Shown here: positions 54,003 through 62,202 of the stretch, piece after piece | How the letters are laid out: every line of letters starts with the position of its first letter | Numbering within the stretch: position 1 is the stretch's first letter | Origin: Rhodobacteraceae bacterium UBA6796 | GTDB taxonomy: Bacteria > Pseudomonadota > Alphaproteobacteria > Rhodobacterales > Rhodobacteraceae | NCBI GenBank assembly: GCA_002452815.1 | Contig: DKFM01000009.1 | Location: 1-64,000, forward strand | Length of the DNA stretch: 64,000 nt | Direction of reading: 5' to 3' | The notes under the pieces: model-generated | Seen by the model: the letters and a program-made list of their open reading frames with translations, nothing else | Database searches by the model: none | Told to the model about the DNA's origin: nothing | Made by a program: the position numbers and the translations under genes

Positions 54003-54071
54003 ATGGAGCCTCCCTGAACAGTCGGACCCTGTTAGCCCAAGCCGGGGGCCTCGGGAAAGCCCCAGCCCCTC

Positions 54072-54099
54072 AAGAAAGCGAAAATATCCCCGCCAGAGG
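54072..54099. repeat. Dispersed intergenic repeat, copy 5 (partial)
   Basis: AAAATATCCCCGCCAGAGG, preceded by a degenerate AAGAAAGCG, matches the right arm of copy 4. It ends 5 bases before the trmB stop codon at 54105. Confidence 0.5.
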
Positions 54100-54104
54100 C
54101 GCGC

Positions 54105-54827
54105 TCAGATCTTGCGGAAGGTGGCGTAGTCGGGCACGCGGCCCTCGCGCAGCGCCTTTTGCTCATAGCGGGTCGAGATCCAGTCGTCCCACGGCGTGCC
54201 CGAATGCGCGACCAGTGCGAACCCCGCCTGCGGCACCTCTTCCAGCGTCTGGCGCATGTAATCGGGAATGTCGGTGGCCACGCGGAACTCGGCGCCCTTC
54301 TGCAGCACCCGCGCCAGCGGCACCAGATGCTCTTGCGTGACGAAGCGGCGGCGGTGGTGGCGGCGCTTCGGCCAGGGGTCGGGGTAGTTCAGGAAAGCCT
54401 TGGCGATGCAGCCCTCGGGCAGCACATCCATCAGATCGCGCGCATCGCCGGGATGCACGGCCAGATTGCTGACCCCGGCGGCCCGGATCTTGCCCAGCAG
54501 CATGGCGACGCCGTTGATATAGGGCTCGCAGCCGATGATGTTGATGCCCGGATAGGTCGCGGCCATATGCACCAGATGCTCGCCACCGCCGAAGCCGACC
54601 TCCAGCCAAACGGGCGCGTCATTGCCAAAGATGCTGGCCGGATCGACCGTCTCGCGGCCCGGGTTTTCCTCGGGCGAGATGCCGCGCGGGCGCAGCGTGT
54701 CCAGATCCTCGGACAGATAGGTCTTCTGGCTCGACCGCATGGTCTTGCCGGCGCGGCGGCCATAGAAGTTGCGCCACTCGGGGCGCGCCTCGGCGCCCGT
54801 CTCTTCGGGATCAATGTCATCGCTCAT
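54105..54827 (-). CDS. trmB: tRNA (guanine-N7)-methyltransferase
   Basis: 240 residues from ATG 54827. The SAM site is VWLEVGFGGGEHLVHMA; IIGCEPYINGVAMLL, LNYPDPWPKRRHHRRR and the C-terminal DDWISTRYEQKALREG are TrmB motifs. It forms m7G46 in tRNA. Its product uses SAM, made by metK encoded upstream on the same strand. Confidence 0.95.
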   Translation of the reverse strand: MSDDIDPEETGAEARPEWRNFYGRRAGKTMRSSQKTYLSEDLDTLRPRGISPEENPGRETVDPASIFGNDAPVWLEVGFGGGEHLVHMAATYPGINIIGCEPYINGVAMLLGKIRAAGVSNLAVHPGDARDLMDVLPEGCIAKAFLNYPDPWPKRRHHRRRFVTQEHLVPLARVLQKGAEFRVATDIPDYMRQTLEEVPQAGFALVAHSGTPWDDWISTRYEQKALREGRVPDYATFRKI

Positions 54828-54878
54828 GGCCGCGCCTCTAGCGTCCTGCGGCGGCGGGGGCAAGCCCCCGCTGCCCCA

Positions 54879-55325
54879 TCAGCCGCGCTGGATCAGGAAA
54901 AGACCCAGCCCCATGAAGCCGATCCCCGCCCCGCGCAGCACGGTGATCGGCCGGACCATCGCACCGAACAGACCGAACTGGTCGATCGCCGCGGCCGAGA
55001 TCATCTGCCCCATCAGCACGAAGAACACCGCATTGCCGACGCCGAATTTCGGCGCGACGAAGGTCACCGACAGCACATAGAAACACACCAGAAGCCCGCC
55101 GATGAACAGATGCCGCGGCTGGGCGGGCACATGGGCCAGCGCGCTCGGCCCATGGCTGAGCGCCATCACCACGACCGCCCCTGACAGCGCCACGCAAAAC
55201 AGCACGACCGCCGCCACCACGGGCGATCCGATCCGCGTACCCAATTGCGCATTCAACGCGGCCAGAACCGGAATCCCGATCCCCGCCGCCAGCATCACCA
55301 GCGCATAGCGCAGCCCGTCGCCCAT
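54879..55325 (-). CDS. DMT-superfamily transporter, DUF606 (YdcZ-like)
   Basis: 148 residues with four to five hydrophobic helices. AALNAQLGTRIGSPVVAAVVLF and APKFGVGNAVFFVLMGQMISAAAIDQFGLFG (key words GVGNAVFFVLMGQ) match the DUF606 half-size transporters, which work as dimers. Substrates are unknown. Confidence 0.82.
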   Translation of the reverse strand: MGDGLRYALVMLAAGIGIPVLAALNAQLGTRIGSPVVAAVVLFCVALSGAVVVMALSHGPSALAHVPAQPRHLFIGGLLVCFYVLSVTFVAPKFGVGNAVFFVLMGQMISAAAIDQFGLFGAMVRPITVLRGAGIGFMGLGLFLIQRG

Positions 55326-55383
55326 CGCATCCTCCCTCTCTCCCGGGGCGGACGGTGCCGCATCGCGACGGGGCCGACAAGCC

Positions 55384-55470
55384 CTTTCATCTTGGCTAAA
55401 CTATCCCGGGGGGCCCGGAACGGGCGGGGGCAGCGCCCCCTCTGCCCCCGGCCCCGGGGCGCGCGGCCCC
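55384..55470. repeat. Dispersed intergenic repeat, copy 6
   Basis: CTTTCATCTTGGCTAAACTATCCCGG followed by GGGGGCAGCGCCCCC and CCCCGGGGCGCGCGGC (taken in short pieces). About 85 bases closely match the right half of copy 2 (26200-26286). It lies between metK and the DUF606 gene. Confidence 0.6.
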
Positions 55471-55510
55471 ATCGGCGGCCAGCCCCGCCCGCAAGGCATT
55501 CCCCCGCGCC

Positions 55511-55542
55511 AAAACGAAAACGGGGGGGCCGAAGCCCCCCCG
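55511..55542 (-). terminator. Terminator of metK
   Basis: CGGGGGGGC (55521-55529), loop CGAA, GCCCCCCCG (55534-55542); on the minus strand it is followed by TTTTCGTTTT. It is 22 bases after the metK stop. Confidence 0.88.
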
Positions 55543-55564
55543 ATCCGTTGTTGTCCCGCCCGCC

Positions 55565-56731
55565 TCACAGCGCCTTTTTCAGCGCCTCGATCAGATCGGT
55601 CTTTTCCCAGCTGAAGCCGCCGTCGGCCTCGGGCGGGCGGCCAAAATGGCCATAGGCGGCGGTGCGGGCATAGATCGGGCGGCACAGGTCCAGATGGGTG
55701 CGGATGCCTTTCGGCGTCAGATCCATGCATTGCGCCACGACGCGTTCGATTTCCGCATCGGGCACGGTGCCGGTGCCGAAGGTATCGACATAGATCGACA
55801 GCGGTTTCGCCACGCCGATCGCATAGCTGACCTGGATCACGCAGCGTTTCGCCAGACCGGCGGCGACCACGTTCTTGGCCAGGTAACGCGCGGCATAGGC
55901 GGCCGAGCGGTCGACCTTGGTCGGGTCCTTGCCCGAAAACGCGCCGCCGCCGTGCGGGGCCGCACCACCGTAAGTGTCGACGATGATCTTGCGCCCGGTC
56001 AGGCCCGCGTCGCCATCGGGGCCGCCGATGACGAAGGTGCCGGTCGGGTTGACCCACCATTCGGTTTCGGCGGTGATCCAGCCCTCGGGCAGGACCTCGC
56101 GGATATAGGGTTCGACGATGGCGCGGATATCGGCGCTGGTCTGTTTCTTGTGCGCATGCTGGGTCGAGAGCACGATCGAGCTGACCCCCACCGGCACGCC
56201 GTTTTCATAGCGCACCGACAGCTGCGATTTCGCGTCCGGGCGCAGCTCGGGCTCGGCGCCGGATTTGCGCACCTCGGCCAGACGCCGCAGGATCGCATGG
56301 GCATACTGGATCGGCGCGGGCATCAGCGCCTCGGTTTCATCCGTGGCATAGCCGAACATGATGCCCTGATCGCCCGCCCCGTCCTTGTCGACGCCCTGCG
56401 CGATATGGGCCGATTGCTTGTGCAGATAGTTGTGAACCTTGAGCGTTTCCCAATGGAATTTCTTCTGCTCGTAGCCGATGTCCTTCACGCAGTCGCGCAC
56501 GATCCCGTCCACACGCTCCATGAAGAGGTCGAGCTTGTCAGGATCGCTCAGCCCGACCTCGCCGCCAACCACGACGCGATTGGTAGTGGCGAAGGTTTCG
56601 CAGGCGACGCGGGCGTTCGGCTCCTCGGTCAGGAAGGCGTCGAGTATCGCATCGGAAATGCGGTCGCAGACCTTGTCGGGGTGCCCTTCCGAGACCGACT
56701 CGGAAGTGAAGATGAAATTCTGTCGTGCCAT
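55565..56731 (-). CDS. metK: S-adenosylmethionine synthetase
   Basis: 388 residues from ATG 56731; GGAG nine bases upstream is embedded in a riboswitch and decides this start over an in-frame ATG five codons earlier. [35 protein letters not shown] and [19 protein letters not shown] are invariant motifs. It makes SAM from methionine and ATP. Expression should fall when SAM or SAH binds the leader. Confidence 0.97.
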   Translation of the reverse strand: MARQNFIFTSESVSEGHPDKVCDRISDAILDAFLTEEPNARVACETFATTNRVVVGGEVGLSDPDKLDLFMERVDGIVRDCVKDIGYEQKKFHWETLKVHNYLHKQSAHIAQGVDKDGAGDQGIMFGYATDETEALMPAPIQYAHAILRRLAEVRKSGAEPELRPDAKSQLSVRYENGVPVGVSSIVLSTQHAHKKQTSADIRAIVEPYIREVLPEGWITAETEWWVNPTGTFVIGGPDGDAGLTGRKIIVDTYGGAAPHGGGAFSGKDPTKVDRSAAYAARYLAKNVVAAGLAKRCVIQVSYAIGVAKPLSIYVDTFGTGTVPDAEIERVVAQCMDLTPKGIRTHLDLCRPIYARTAAYGHFGRPPEADGGFSWEKTDLIEALKKAL

Positions 56732-56738
56732 GGGGAAG

Positions 56739-56783
56739 TGCTCCATTCATAATCCCCGTCACGCCAGGAAGCCGTTGTGACGG
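56739..56783 (-). promoter_or_regulatory. SAM/SAH riboswitch controlling metK
   Basis: Minus-strand leader: CCGTCACAACGG, CTTCCTGGCGTGACGG, then GATTATGAATGGAGCA. GTCAC and GTGAC form the hairpin, the conserved core AACGGCTTCCTGGCG is intact, and the 3' GGAGCA contains the metK Shine-Dalgarno, which pairs into the loop as a pseudoknot when SAM or SAH binds. This matches the SAM/SAH class described from Rhodobacterales metK leaders. Confidence 0.9.
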
Positions 56784-56797
56784 TTCGATGCGCTTGC

Positions 56798-58348
56798 CTA
56801 GACCCGCCGTGCGCGGCGGTCAACGGCGATTCTACCAAAGCCATAGAGGCAAAGGATTAATGCGACAATAATACCCAAGATCGGGGCATCGCCCCAGCGC
56901 GCATAGATCGTGGGGGGCAGCGCCGCGGGCAAATCCGTATCAAGCGCGCCCTGCACCCCGACCCCCAACGCCGCAGTCACTCGCCCCTTGGCATCGACCA
57001 TGGCCGAAACGCCGGTATTGGCCGCCCGCGCCAGCGGCAGACCCAGCTCGATCGCCCGCAGCCGGGCTTGGGCGAAATGCTGCCACGGCCCCGACAGCGT
57101 GCCGAACCAGGCATCGTTGGTGACCTGCATCAGCCAGTCGGGCCGCGCAGGCACCCGGCGCAGATCCTGCGGGAACACCGCCTCGTAGCAGATCAACGGC
57201 TGCGCGTGGCCCAGCGGGCCAAGATCGAGCACCGTTTCGGTATTGCCGGCGGAATAGCCATTGCCCGCCTGTGCCGCGAAAGCCGCGATCCCGAAGCGCG
57301 CGGCCAGATCGCCCAGCGGGATATATTCGCCAAACGGCACCAGATGCACCTTGTCATAGACCGCCGAAATGCTGGCATCGGGCGCGATCACCGCAAGACT
57401 GTTGAAATAGCGCACGCCCTCCATCCGCTGGATACCCAGCGCGACGGGCACGCCGCCCGCAGCCTCGGCCACCATCCGCAAGCCATCGCCCGGGCGATCA
57501 AGCAAGAAGGGCACGGCTGTTTCCGGCCAGATGACCAGATCGGGCCGGGGTTGGCCCGGGGCCGGGTCCTGCGCGGTCAGATCGAGGTGACGGAAGAAAA
57601 AATCCATCCGGTATTCGGGCAGCCATTTCAGCGCCTGCGGCGCGTTGGGCTGCACCAGACGCAGGTGAATGGGGCTGGCGCGCACCGGGTCCGGCGCATC
57701 GAGCCGCGCCTGCCCGGCCAGCCAGACCCCGGCCAGGGCGGCCATCGCGGCGCCGGTCAGGGCCACCCCGCGCAGGCCGCGCGCCGCGGCGGGCATCGCC
57801 GCGATCAACGCGGTCAGCAGGCTCAGCCCCAGCGGGCCGATCACGGCCACCGCCTGCGCCACCGGCGTGCCGATCCAGACATGGCCCAGCAACACCCAGG
57901 GAAAGCCGGTCAGGATATAACTGCGCAGCGCATCCGAGACAGCAAATCCCAGCGCCACACCCAGCGCGCGCGTGCCGGGCCCGCGCCCCAGCCGCGCGCC
58001 AATCCAGCCCGCCAGCGCCCAGAACACCCCCATCCCCGCCGCCATGAAGACCAGCGCGAAGGGGGCCATCCAGCCATACACCTCGGGTTCGACGAAGAAC
58101 GGCTCGACGATCCAGAACATCGCCGCCAGCGCATAGCCAAAGCCCGCAGCAAAGGCGAGCCAGCCCGCTTGCGCTGGCGTTTTACGATTGGCAATCAGAT
58201 AGATAACCCCCGCCAAAGCCGGCAGGGCCACGAACCACCAGCCCAGCGGCGCGTGCCCTGCCGCGACGCCCGCGCCCAGACCCAGCGCTGCCAGAAGCAG
58301 CCGCCAGCCGGGGCGCCGGGGCGCGCGCAACAGGGAGGGAATACGCAT
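56798..58348 (-). CDS. lnt: Apolipoprotein N-acyltransferase
   Basis: 516 residues. About six membrane helices precede a periplasmic nitrilase domain with the triad Glu in VIWPETAVPF, Lys in YDKVHLVPFGEYIP and Cys in LICYEAVFPQ; NDAWFGTLSGPWQH follows. It adds the third acyl chain to lipoproteins in the inner membrane. It is last in the phoH-ybeY-corC-lnt cluster and ends just before the metK riboswitch. Confidence 0.95.
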   Translation of the reverse strand: MRIPSLLRAPRRPGWRLLLAALGLGAGVAAGHAPLGWWFVALPALAGVIYLIANRKTPAQAGWLAFAAGFGYALAAMFWIVEPFFVEPEVYGWMAPFALVFMAAGMGVFWALAGWIGARLGRGPGTRALGVALGFAVSDALRSYILTGFPWVLLGHVWIGTPVAQAVAVIGPLGLSLLTALIAAMPAAARGLRGVALTGAAMAALAGVWLAGQARLDAPDPVRASPIHLRLVQPNAPQALKWLPEYRMDFFFRHLDLTAQDPAPGQPRPDLVIWPETAVPFLLDRPGDGLRMVAEAAGGVPVALGIQRMEGVRYFNSLAVIAPDASISAVYDKVHLVPFGEYIPLGDLAARFGIAAFAAQAGNGYSAGNTETVLDLGPLGHAQPLICYEAVFPQDLRRVPARPDWLMQVTNDAWFGTLSGPWQHFAQARLRAIELGLPLARAANTGVSAMVDAKGRVTAALGVGVQGALDTDLPAALPPTIYARWGDAPILGIIVALILCLYGFGRIAVDRRARRV

Positions 58349-59245
58349 CTATTCCGCCGGGGCCACGCCGGGCAGGCGCACCCGCAACCGCTTGATCCGG
58401 CGCGGGTCGGCATCGACGACCTCGTATTCGACGCCGTTTTCGGCCACGATCACCTCGCCACGCGCGGGCACGCGGCCGATCTGCATGAAGACCAGGCCGC
58501 CCATCGAGTCGATCTCGCCCTCTTCCTCGGCCTCGGCCAGGCTCATGCCGATCTCGGCCTCGAACTCGCGCAGCGGCGCGCGGGCCTGCACCAGCCACTG
58601 GCCGGGTTTTTCCTCTTTCCAGAACCCGTCCTCGGCCTCGTCATGTTCATCCTCGATCTCGCCGATGACCTGCTCGATCAGGTCTTCAAGCGTGACCAGA
58701 CCGTCGACCCCGCCGTATTCGTCGATCACCAGCGCCATGTGGATGCGCTGCACCTGCATCTTCTGCAGCAGCACACCGATCGGCATCGAGGGCGGCACAT
58801 ACAGCAACGGCCGCAGCATCTTGCGCAGCGAGAAGCGCCCCGGCGAGGCACCAAAACCATATTCCATCGCCAGATCCTTGAGGTGGATCAGCCCCAACGG
58901 CGTATCGAGCGTGTCCTTGAACACCGGCAGGCGCGAATAGCCCTGTTCGCGAAAGACCGTGACCAGTTCGTCGCGCGAGATGGTCACGGGCACAGCAACA
59001 ATTTCAACCTTGGGAATCGCGATGTCGCCCACCCGGATACGCCGCAGATTGCCCATGCCCGGCAAGACGACGGGCAGCGGCACGGCAGAGGCGGCAGGCG
59101 CCTCCGGCTCCGCCTCGGACCCGGTGAAAACTTCGAAGATGCGGCCCAGAAACCCGCGCGAAGCGGGCTCGGATATACTCTCGCCCGCGTCGGCGTCCGA
59201 CGCCGGGGCAGAGACGGAGGAAGCTCCGTCAGCGACTTGTCCCAT
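58349..59245 (-). CDS. corC: CorC/HlyC-family CBS-domain protein
   Basis: 298 residues from ATG 59245, with AAAGGA upstream. A low-complexity N-terminus leads to two CBS domains (IAIPKVEIVAVPVTISRDELVTVFREQGYSRLPV in part; ALVIDEYGGVDGLVTLEDLIEQVIG, key words IDEYGGVDGLVTLEDL) and a C-terminal CorC/HlyC domain. The family binds adenine nucleotides and is linked to magnesium and cobalt transport. It is coupled in position to ybeY and lnt. Confidence 0.9.
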   Translation of the reverse strand: MGQVADGASSVSAPASDADAGESISEPASRGFLGRIFEVFTGSEAEPEAPAASAVPLPVVLPGMGNLRRIRVGDIAIPKVEIVAVPVTISRDELVTVFREQGYSRLPVFKDTLDTPLGLIHLKDLAMEYGFGASPGRFSLRKMLRPLLYVPPSMPIGVLLQKMQVQRIHMALVIDEYGGVDGLVTLEDLIEQVIGEIEDEHDEAEDGFWKEEKPGQWLVQARAPLREFEAEIGMSLAEAEEEGEIDSMGGLVFMQIGRVPARGEVIVAENGVEYEVVDADPRRIKRLRVRLPGVAPAE

Positions 59246-59281
59246 CGTTCCTTTCCAAATCACACAGGGCTACGGCCTGCA

Positions 59282-59785
59282 TCATTCCTCATATGGGTTA
59301 AGAATCCCCATTCGTGCAAGAACACGCACCTCAATTTCTTCCATCAAAGCGGCATCGCCGTCGCGAATGTGATCGAAACCCAGCAGATGCAGCACCCCAT
59401 GCACCAGTAGATGCAGGCTGTGATCGCGCAGGCTCTTGCCCTGTTCGCCCGCTTCGCGCACGCAGGTCTCATAGGCGATGGCAATATCGCCCAGACCTTC
59501 GGGCATACCGGGGGCGAAGGGTTCGGGCGGATCGGGCAGACCGCCGTCTTCCTCGGCCGCGCGCTCTTCGGAAGGCCAGCTGAGCACATTGGTCGGGCGC
59601 GGTTTGCCGCGGAAATCGGCATTCAACTGCGCGATGCGGTCATCGTTGCAGCCCAGCAGGCTGATTTCGAAATCCGCGGGGTCGAGCCCCTGATCGGCCA
59701 GCACAGCCGCCGCGGCACGTTCGGCCAGCGCCGGAAGGTCGATTTCCTCCCAGCGCGGCTCTTCGATTACAAAATCAACCAGCAT
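59282..59785 (-). CDS. ybeY: Endoribonuclease YbeY
   Basis: About 167 residues from ATG 59785; ATGs at 59794 and 59806 are also possible and none has a strong ribosome site, so coupling to phoH (11-base overlap or more) is likely. The zinc site is HLLVHGVLHLLGFDH, and NADFRGKPRPTNVLSWPSEE is the family's substrate region. It matures 16S rRNA 3' ends and helps ribosome quality control. Confidence 0.92.
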   Translation of the reverse strand: MLVDFVIEEPRWEEIDLPALAERAAAAVLADQGLDPADFEISLLGCNDDRIAQLNADFRGKPRPTNVLSWPSEERAAEEDGGLPDPPEPFAPGMPEGLGDIAIAYETCVREAGEQGKSLRDHSLHLLVHGVLHLLGFDHIRDGDAALMEEIEVRVLARMGILNPYEE

Positions 59786-60794
59786 CCCCGACATCGGCGC
59801 GGTCATAAGCCTCGATGATGCGCGCCACAAGGGGGTGACGCACCACGTCGGCCGCGCTGAAGTAGTTGAATGCGACGCCGCGCACGCCGTCGAGCACCCG
59901 TTCGGCATCATGCAGACCCGAGGCGGTGCCGCGCGGCAGGTCGATCTGGCTGCGATCGCCGGTGATGACCATGCGCGAGCCCTGCCCCAGACGGGTCAGG
60001 AACATCTTCATCTGCATCGTCGTGGCGTTCTGCGCCTCGTCCAGCACCACGAAGGCGTTGCTGAGCGTGCGCCCGCGCATGAAGGCCAGCGGCGCGATCT
60101 CGATGCGCTTTTCCTCCATCAGCTTTTGCATCTGCTTGGCCGGCAGGAAGTCGTTCAGCGCGTCGTAAAGCGGCTGCATGTAGGGGTCGACCTTGTCCTT
60201 CATGTCGCCGGGCAGGAAGCCCAGACGCTCGCCCGCTTCCACCGCCGGGCGGCTGAGGATGATCTTGTCGACATGACCACCGATCAGCATGGTCACACCG
60301 ACGGCGACGGCCAGATAGGTCTTGCCGGTGCCGGCCGGACCGATGCCGAAGGCCAGCTCGTTTTCAAACAGCGCGCGCACATAGGCTTTCTGCGCCTCGG
60401 TCCGCGGCTCGACCTGTTTCTTGCGGGTGCGGATCTCGTATTTGCCGGCAGCGAACATTTCCAGCTGCTCGTCCACCGTCATGCCCGCATTGCCCAGATC
60501 CGCCATGCGGATGGCGGCATCGACTTCGCCCGCGTCGATCGGCTTGCCGGTTTCCAGACGCTGATAGAGGTGATGCAGAATGCCTGCGGCCTGCGCCTGG
60601 GTTTCGGGCGTTCCCAGCACGGCAAGCTGATTGCCGCGACGCAGGATATGCACCGAAAGCTTGTGCTCGATCTGGGCCAGATTGCGGTCAAATTCTCCGC
60701 AAAGGTCGATCAACAGCCGGTTGTCGGGGAACTCCAGAAGCGTTTCATGTGCATCCGGGGTGCGAGGCGGGGGGGTGATCGCGCTAAAGCCCAA
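59775..60794 (-). CDS. PhoH-family ATPase
   Basis: About 339 residues from a TTG at 60794, chosen because GGGAG lies six bases upstream; the frame is open back to another TTG at 60854. Walker A FGIGPAGTGKTYLAVA, ILSRPAVEAGERLGFLPGDM and Walker B NAFVVLDEAQNAT are typical. It is a cytoplasmic ATPase/putative helicase linked to YbeY in RNA metabolism. A short leader frame overlaps its start. Confidence 0.9.
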   Translation of the reverse strand: MGFSAITPPPRTPDAHETLLEFPDNRLLIDLCGEFDRNLAQIEHKLSVHILRRGNQLAVLGTPETQAQAAGILHHLYQRLETGKPIDAGEVDAAIRMADLGNAGMTVDEQLEMFAAGKYEIRTRKKQVEPRTEAQKAYVRALFENELAFGIGPAGTGKTYLAVAVGVTMLIGGHVDKIILSRPAVEAGERLGFLPGDMKDKVDPYMQPLYDALNDFLPAKQMQKLMEEKRIEIAPLAFMRGRTLSNAFVVLDEAQNATTMQMKMFLTRLGQGSRMVITGDRSQIDLPRGTASGLHDAERVLDGVRGVAFNYFSAADVVRHPLVARIIEAYDRADVGDAG

Positions 60795-60858
60795 AAACGT
60801 CTCCCTGGCTAAGGTTGATACAGATATGGTGGCGCGATCCCCGCTCACACGCAAGCAT
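60784..60858 (-). CDS. Possible 24-codon leader peptide overlapping the phoH start
   Basis: ATG 60858 is preceded by GAGGTGA at good spacing and opens a 24-residue frame (MLACERGSRHH, then ICINLSQGDVFGL) that ends with TAG inside phoH codons 3-4. It has a better ribosome site than phoH itself, so translation may be coupled. It is small, and only its signals support it. Confidence 0.4.
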   Translation of the reverse strand: MLACERGSRHHICINLSQGDVFGL

Positions 60859-60907
60859 TGGTTTCACCTCGGCACGGTATGATTGAAAATTTCACAAAAT
60901 GGCCATG

Positions 60908-60941
60908 AAACAGGCCGCGCGGGATGCCGCGCGGCCTGTTT
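60908..60941 (-). terminator. Terminator of the lipoprotein gene
   Basis: AAACAGGCCGCGCGG (60908-60922), loop GATG, CCGCGCGGCCTGTTT (60927-60941). A perfect 15-bp stem with A/T flanks, between the minus-strand lipoprotein gene and the phoH leader. Confidence 0.85.
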
Positions 60942-60971
60942 GCACAACTTTTATGCAGTCACTGCCTGAAA

Positions 60972-61289
60972 TCAGAGCGGGTCGGCGATCGGGGTGCCCT
61001 TCTTGAACGGGCCGACCGCCGTGTTGGCCGGTCCCGCGCCCGAACAGATCGGCTTGCCGTAATCGTCCACGCGCGCGGACATATAGCCCTCGACCCCGTC
61101 GTCGATGATCCAGTGGTCACAGCCCTCGGGGTCGATCCAGACGCCCGCTTTCAGCGTGCTCAGGTGGTGTGCGTTGATGCCACGGTCGAGCGTCTTGTCG
61201 GGGCCGATCTCGCCCACCCCTTCGCCGCCCTCGCAAGCGGCCAGCAGACCAGCCGCGGCGACCATCGCCAGAATATGTTTCACAGCCAT
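60972..61289 (-). CDS. Small lipoprotein with WIDPxGCxHW domain
   Basis: 105 residues from ATG 61289. The signal peptide ends in the lipobox LLAAC, so Cys is lipidated. The mature part contains GVWIDPEGCDHWIIDDGVE and GYMSARVDDYGKPIC, a domain also found in the OmpA-like protein encoded just upstream (GCEHWVMDDGAEGYMDAR). The two Cys could form a disulfide. It is 11 bases after the OmpA-like gene and cotranscribed. The family has no name I know. Confidence 0.75.
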   Translation of the reverse strand: MAVKHILAMVAAAGLLAACEGGEGVGEIGPDKTLDRGINAHHLSTLKAGVWIDPEGCDHWIIDDGVEGYMSARVDDYGKPICSGAGPANTAVGPFKKGTPIADPL

Positions 61290-61300
61290 CGCCCTACCCC

Positions 61301-61957
61301 TTATTTCACGCAAATGATTTCGACGCGGCGATTCTGCGCCATGCCGGCCGCGGTTGCATTGGTGGCGCGCGGCTGCCGTTCGCCATACCAGTTCACCGCC
61401 AGAACCGGCGCACCGACCGATTGCGCCACCTTGGCGACGGCGACCGCGCGGCGTTCGGACAGTTTCATGTTGTATTCATCCGAAGCGCGGCTGTCGGTGT
61501 GCCCGGTGATGATGAAGCTGCGCGCCTTGGCCGTGCGGAAGAAGTTTTCCAGATAAGCGCGCCCCGAGGTGCTGATCGCCGACTTGTCGGTGGCGAACAA
61601 CTGGTCGGTCGGGATCACGCCACAGACATTGCGGTGGCAGACAGGGCGGCCATCGCGCGTTTTGCGGGCATCCATATAGCCCTCGGCGCCGTCATCCATC
61701 ACCCAATGTTCGCAACCATCCGGGTCGATCCAGATCGTCGGCACATATTCTTCGGAATAGACCGTGCCGCCCGCCGTGATCGGCGCGGCGGACTTGCGGT
61801 TGATCGACTGTTGCACGCCGCTTTGCGCAATGACTGCGCCAAAGCCGACATTCGTTTCGGCACGCGCCGCGACCGGAGCCAGCATCGCCCCCGCAGCCAG
61901 CGCCGCAACCGCCAGCGCCCCGGCCATCGGTTTCAGAGCCTTGGAAAAACTGTTCAT
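61301..61957 (-). CDS. OmpA-family protein with N-terminal WIDPxGCxHW domain
   Basis: 218 residues from ATG 61957. A signal peptide (ALAVAALAAGAMLAPVAARA) is followed by a short region, the WIDPDGCEHWVMDDGAE domain with Cys at both ends (also PVCHRNVCG), and a C-terminal OmpA peptidoglycan-binding domain (SFIITGHTDSRASDEYNMKLS, key words GHTDSRASDEYN, and QNRRVEI). It likely sits in the periplasm or outer membrane and binds peptidoglycan. The N-terminal domain is shared with the downstream lipoprotein. Confidence 0.82.
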   Translation of the reverse strand: MNSFSKALKPMAGALAVAALAAGAMLAPVAARAETNVGFGAVIAQSGVQQSINRKSAAPITAGGTVYSEEYVPTIWIDPDGCEHWVMDDGAEGYMDARKTRDGRPVCHRNVCGVIPTDQLFATDKSAISTSGRAYLENFFRTAKARSFIITGHTDSRASDEYNMKLSERRAVAVAKVAQSVGAPVLAVNWYGERQPRATNATAAGMAQNRRVEIICVK

Positions 61958-62202
61958 TGCCGCTTCCGCCTCCTGGTAACTTTGGCGCGCCCCCCGGTGC
62001 ACCATCACATTAAATTCAATGCGCGCAACACTAGCAAAACTGAGCGGTATTGGAAGCGAATTAACCCATATATTGTGGCACAAAAGGCGACAAACCGCAC
62101 TGCAGACGGGGCGCGGGCATAATTGTGGAAACGATCATGGCCTCGCCACGTCGTCGCGACTTGGCCCCCAGCAAGGCACCAAACGCCCCGCCGCGGCGGG
62201 GC
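61958..62202. other. Spacer upstream of the OmpA-like gene, with miaB 3' palindrome
   Basis: No gene is evident. GCCCCGCC directly followed by GGCGGGGC-type sequence (62185-62202) forms a palindrome right after the miaB stop and may end transcription. The AT-rich centre (62000-62090) should hold the promoter of the OmpA-like gene. Confidence 0.45.
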
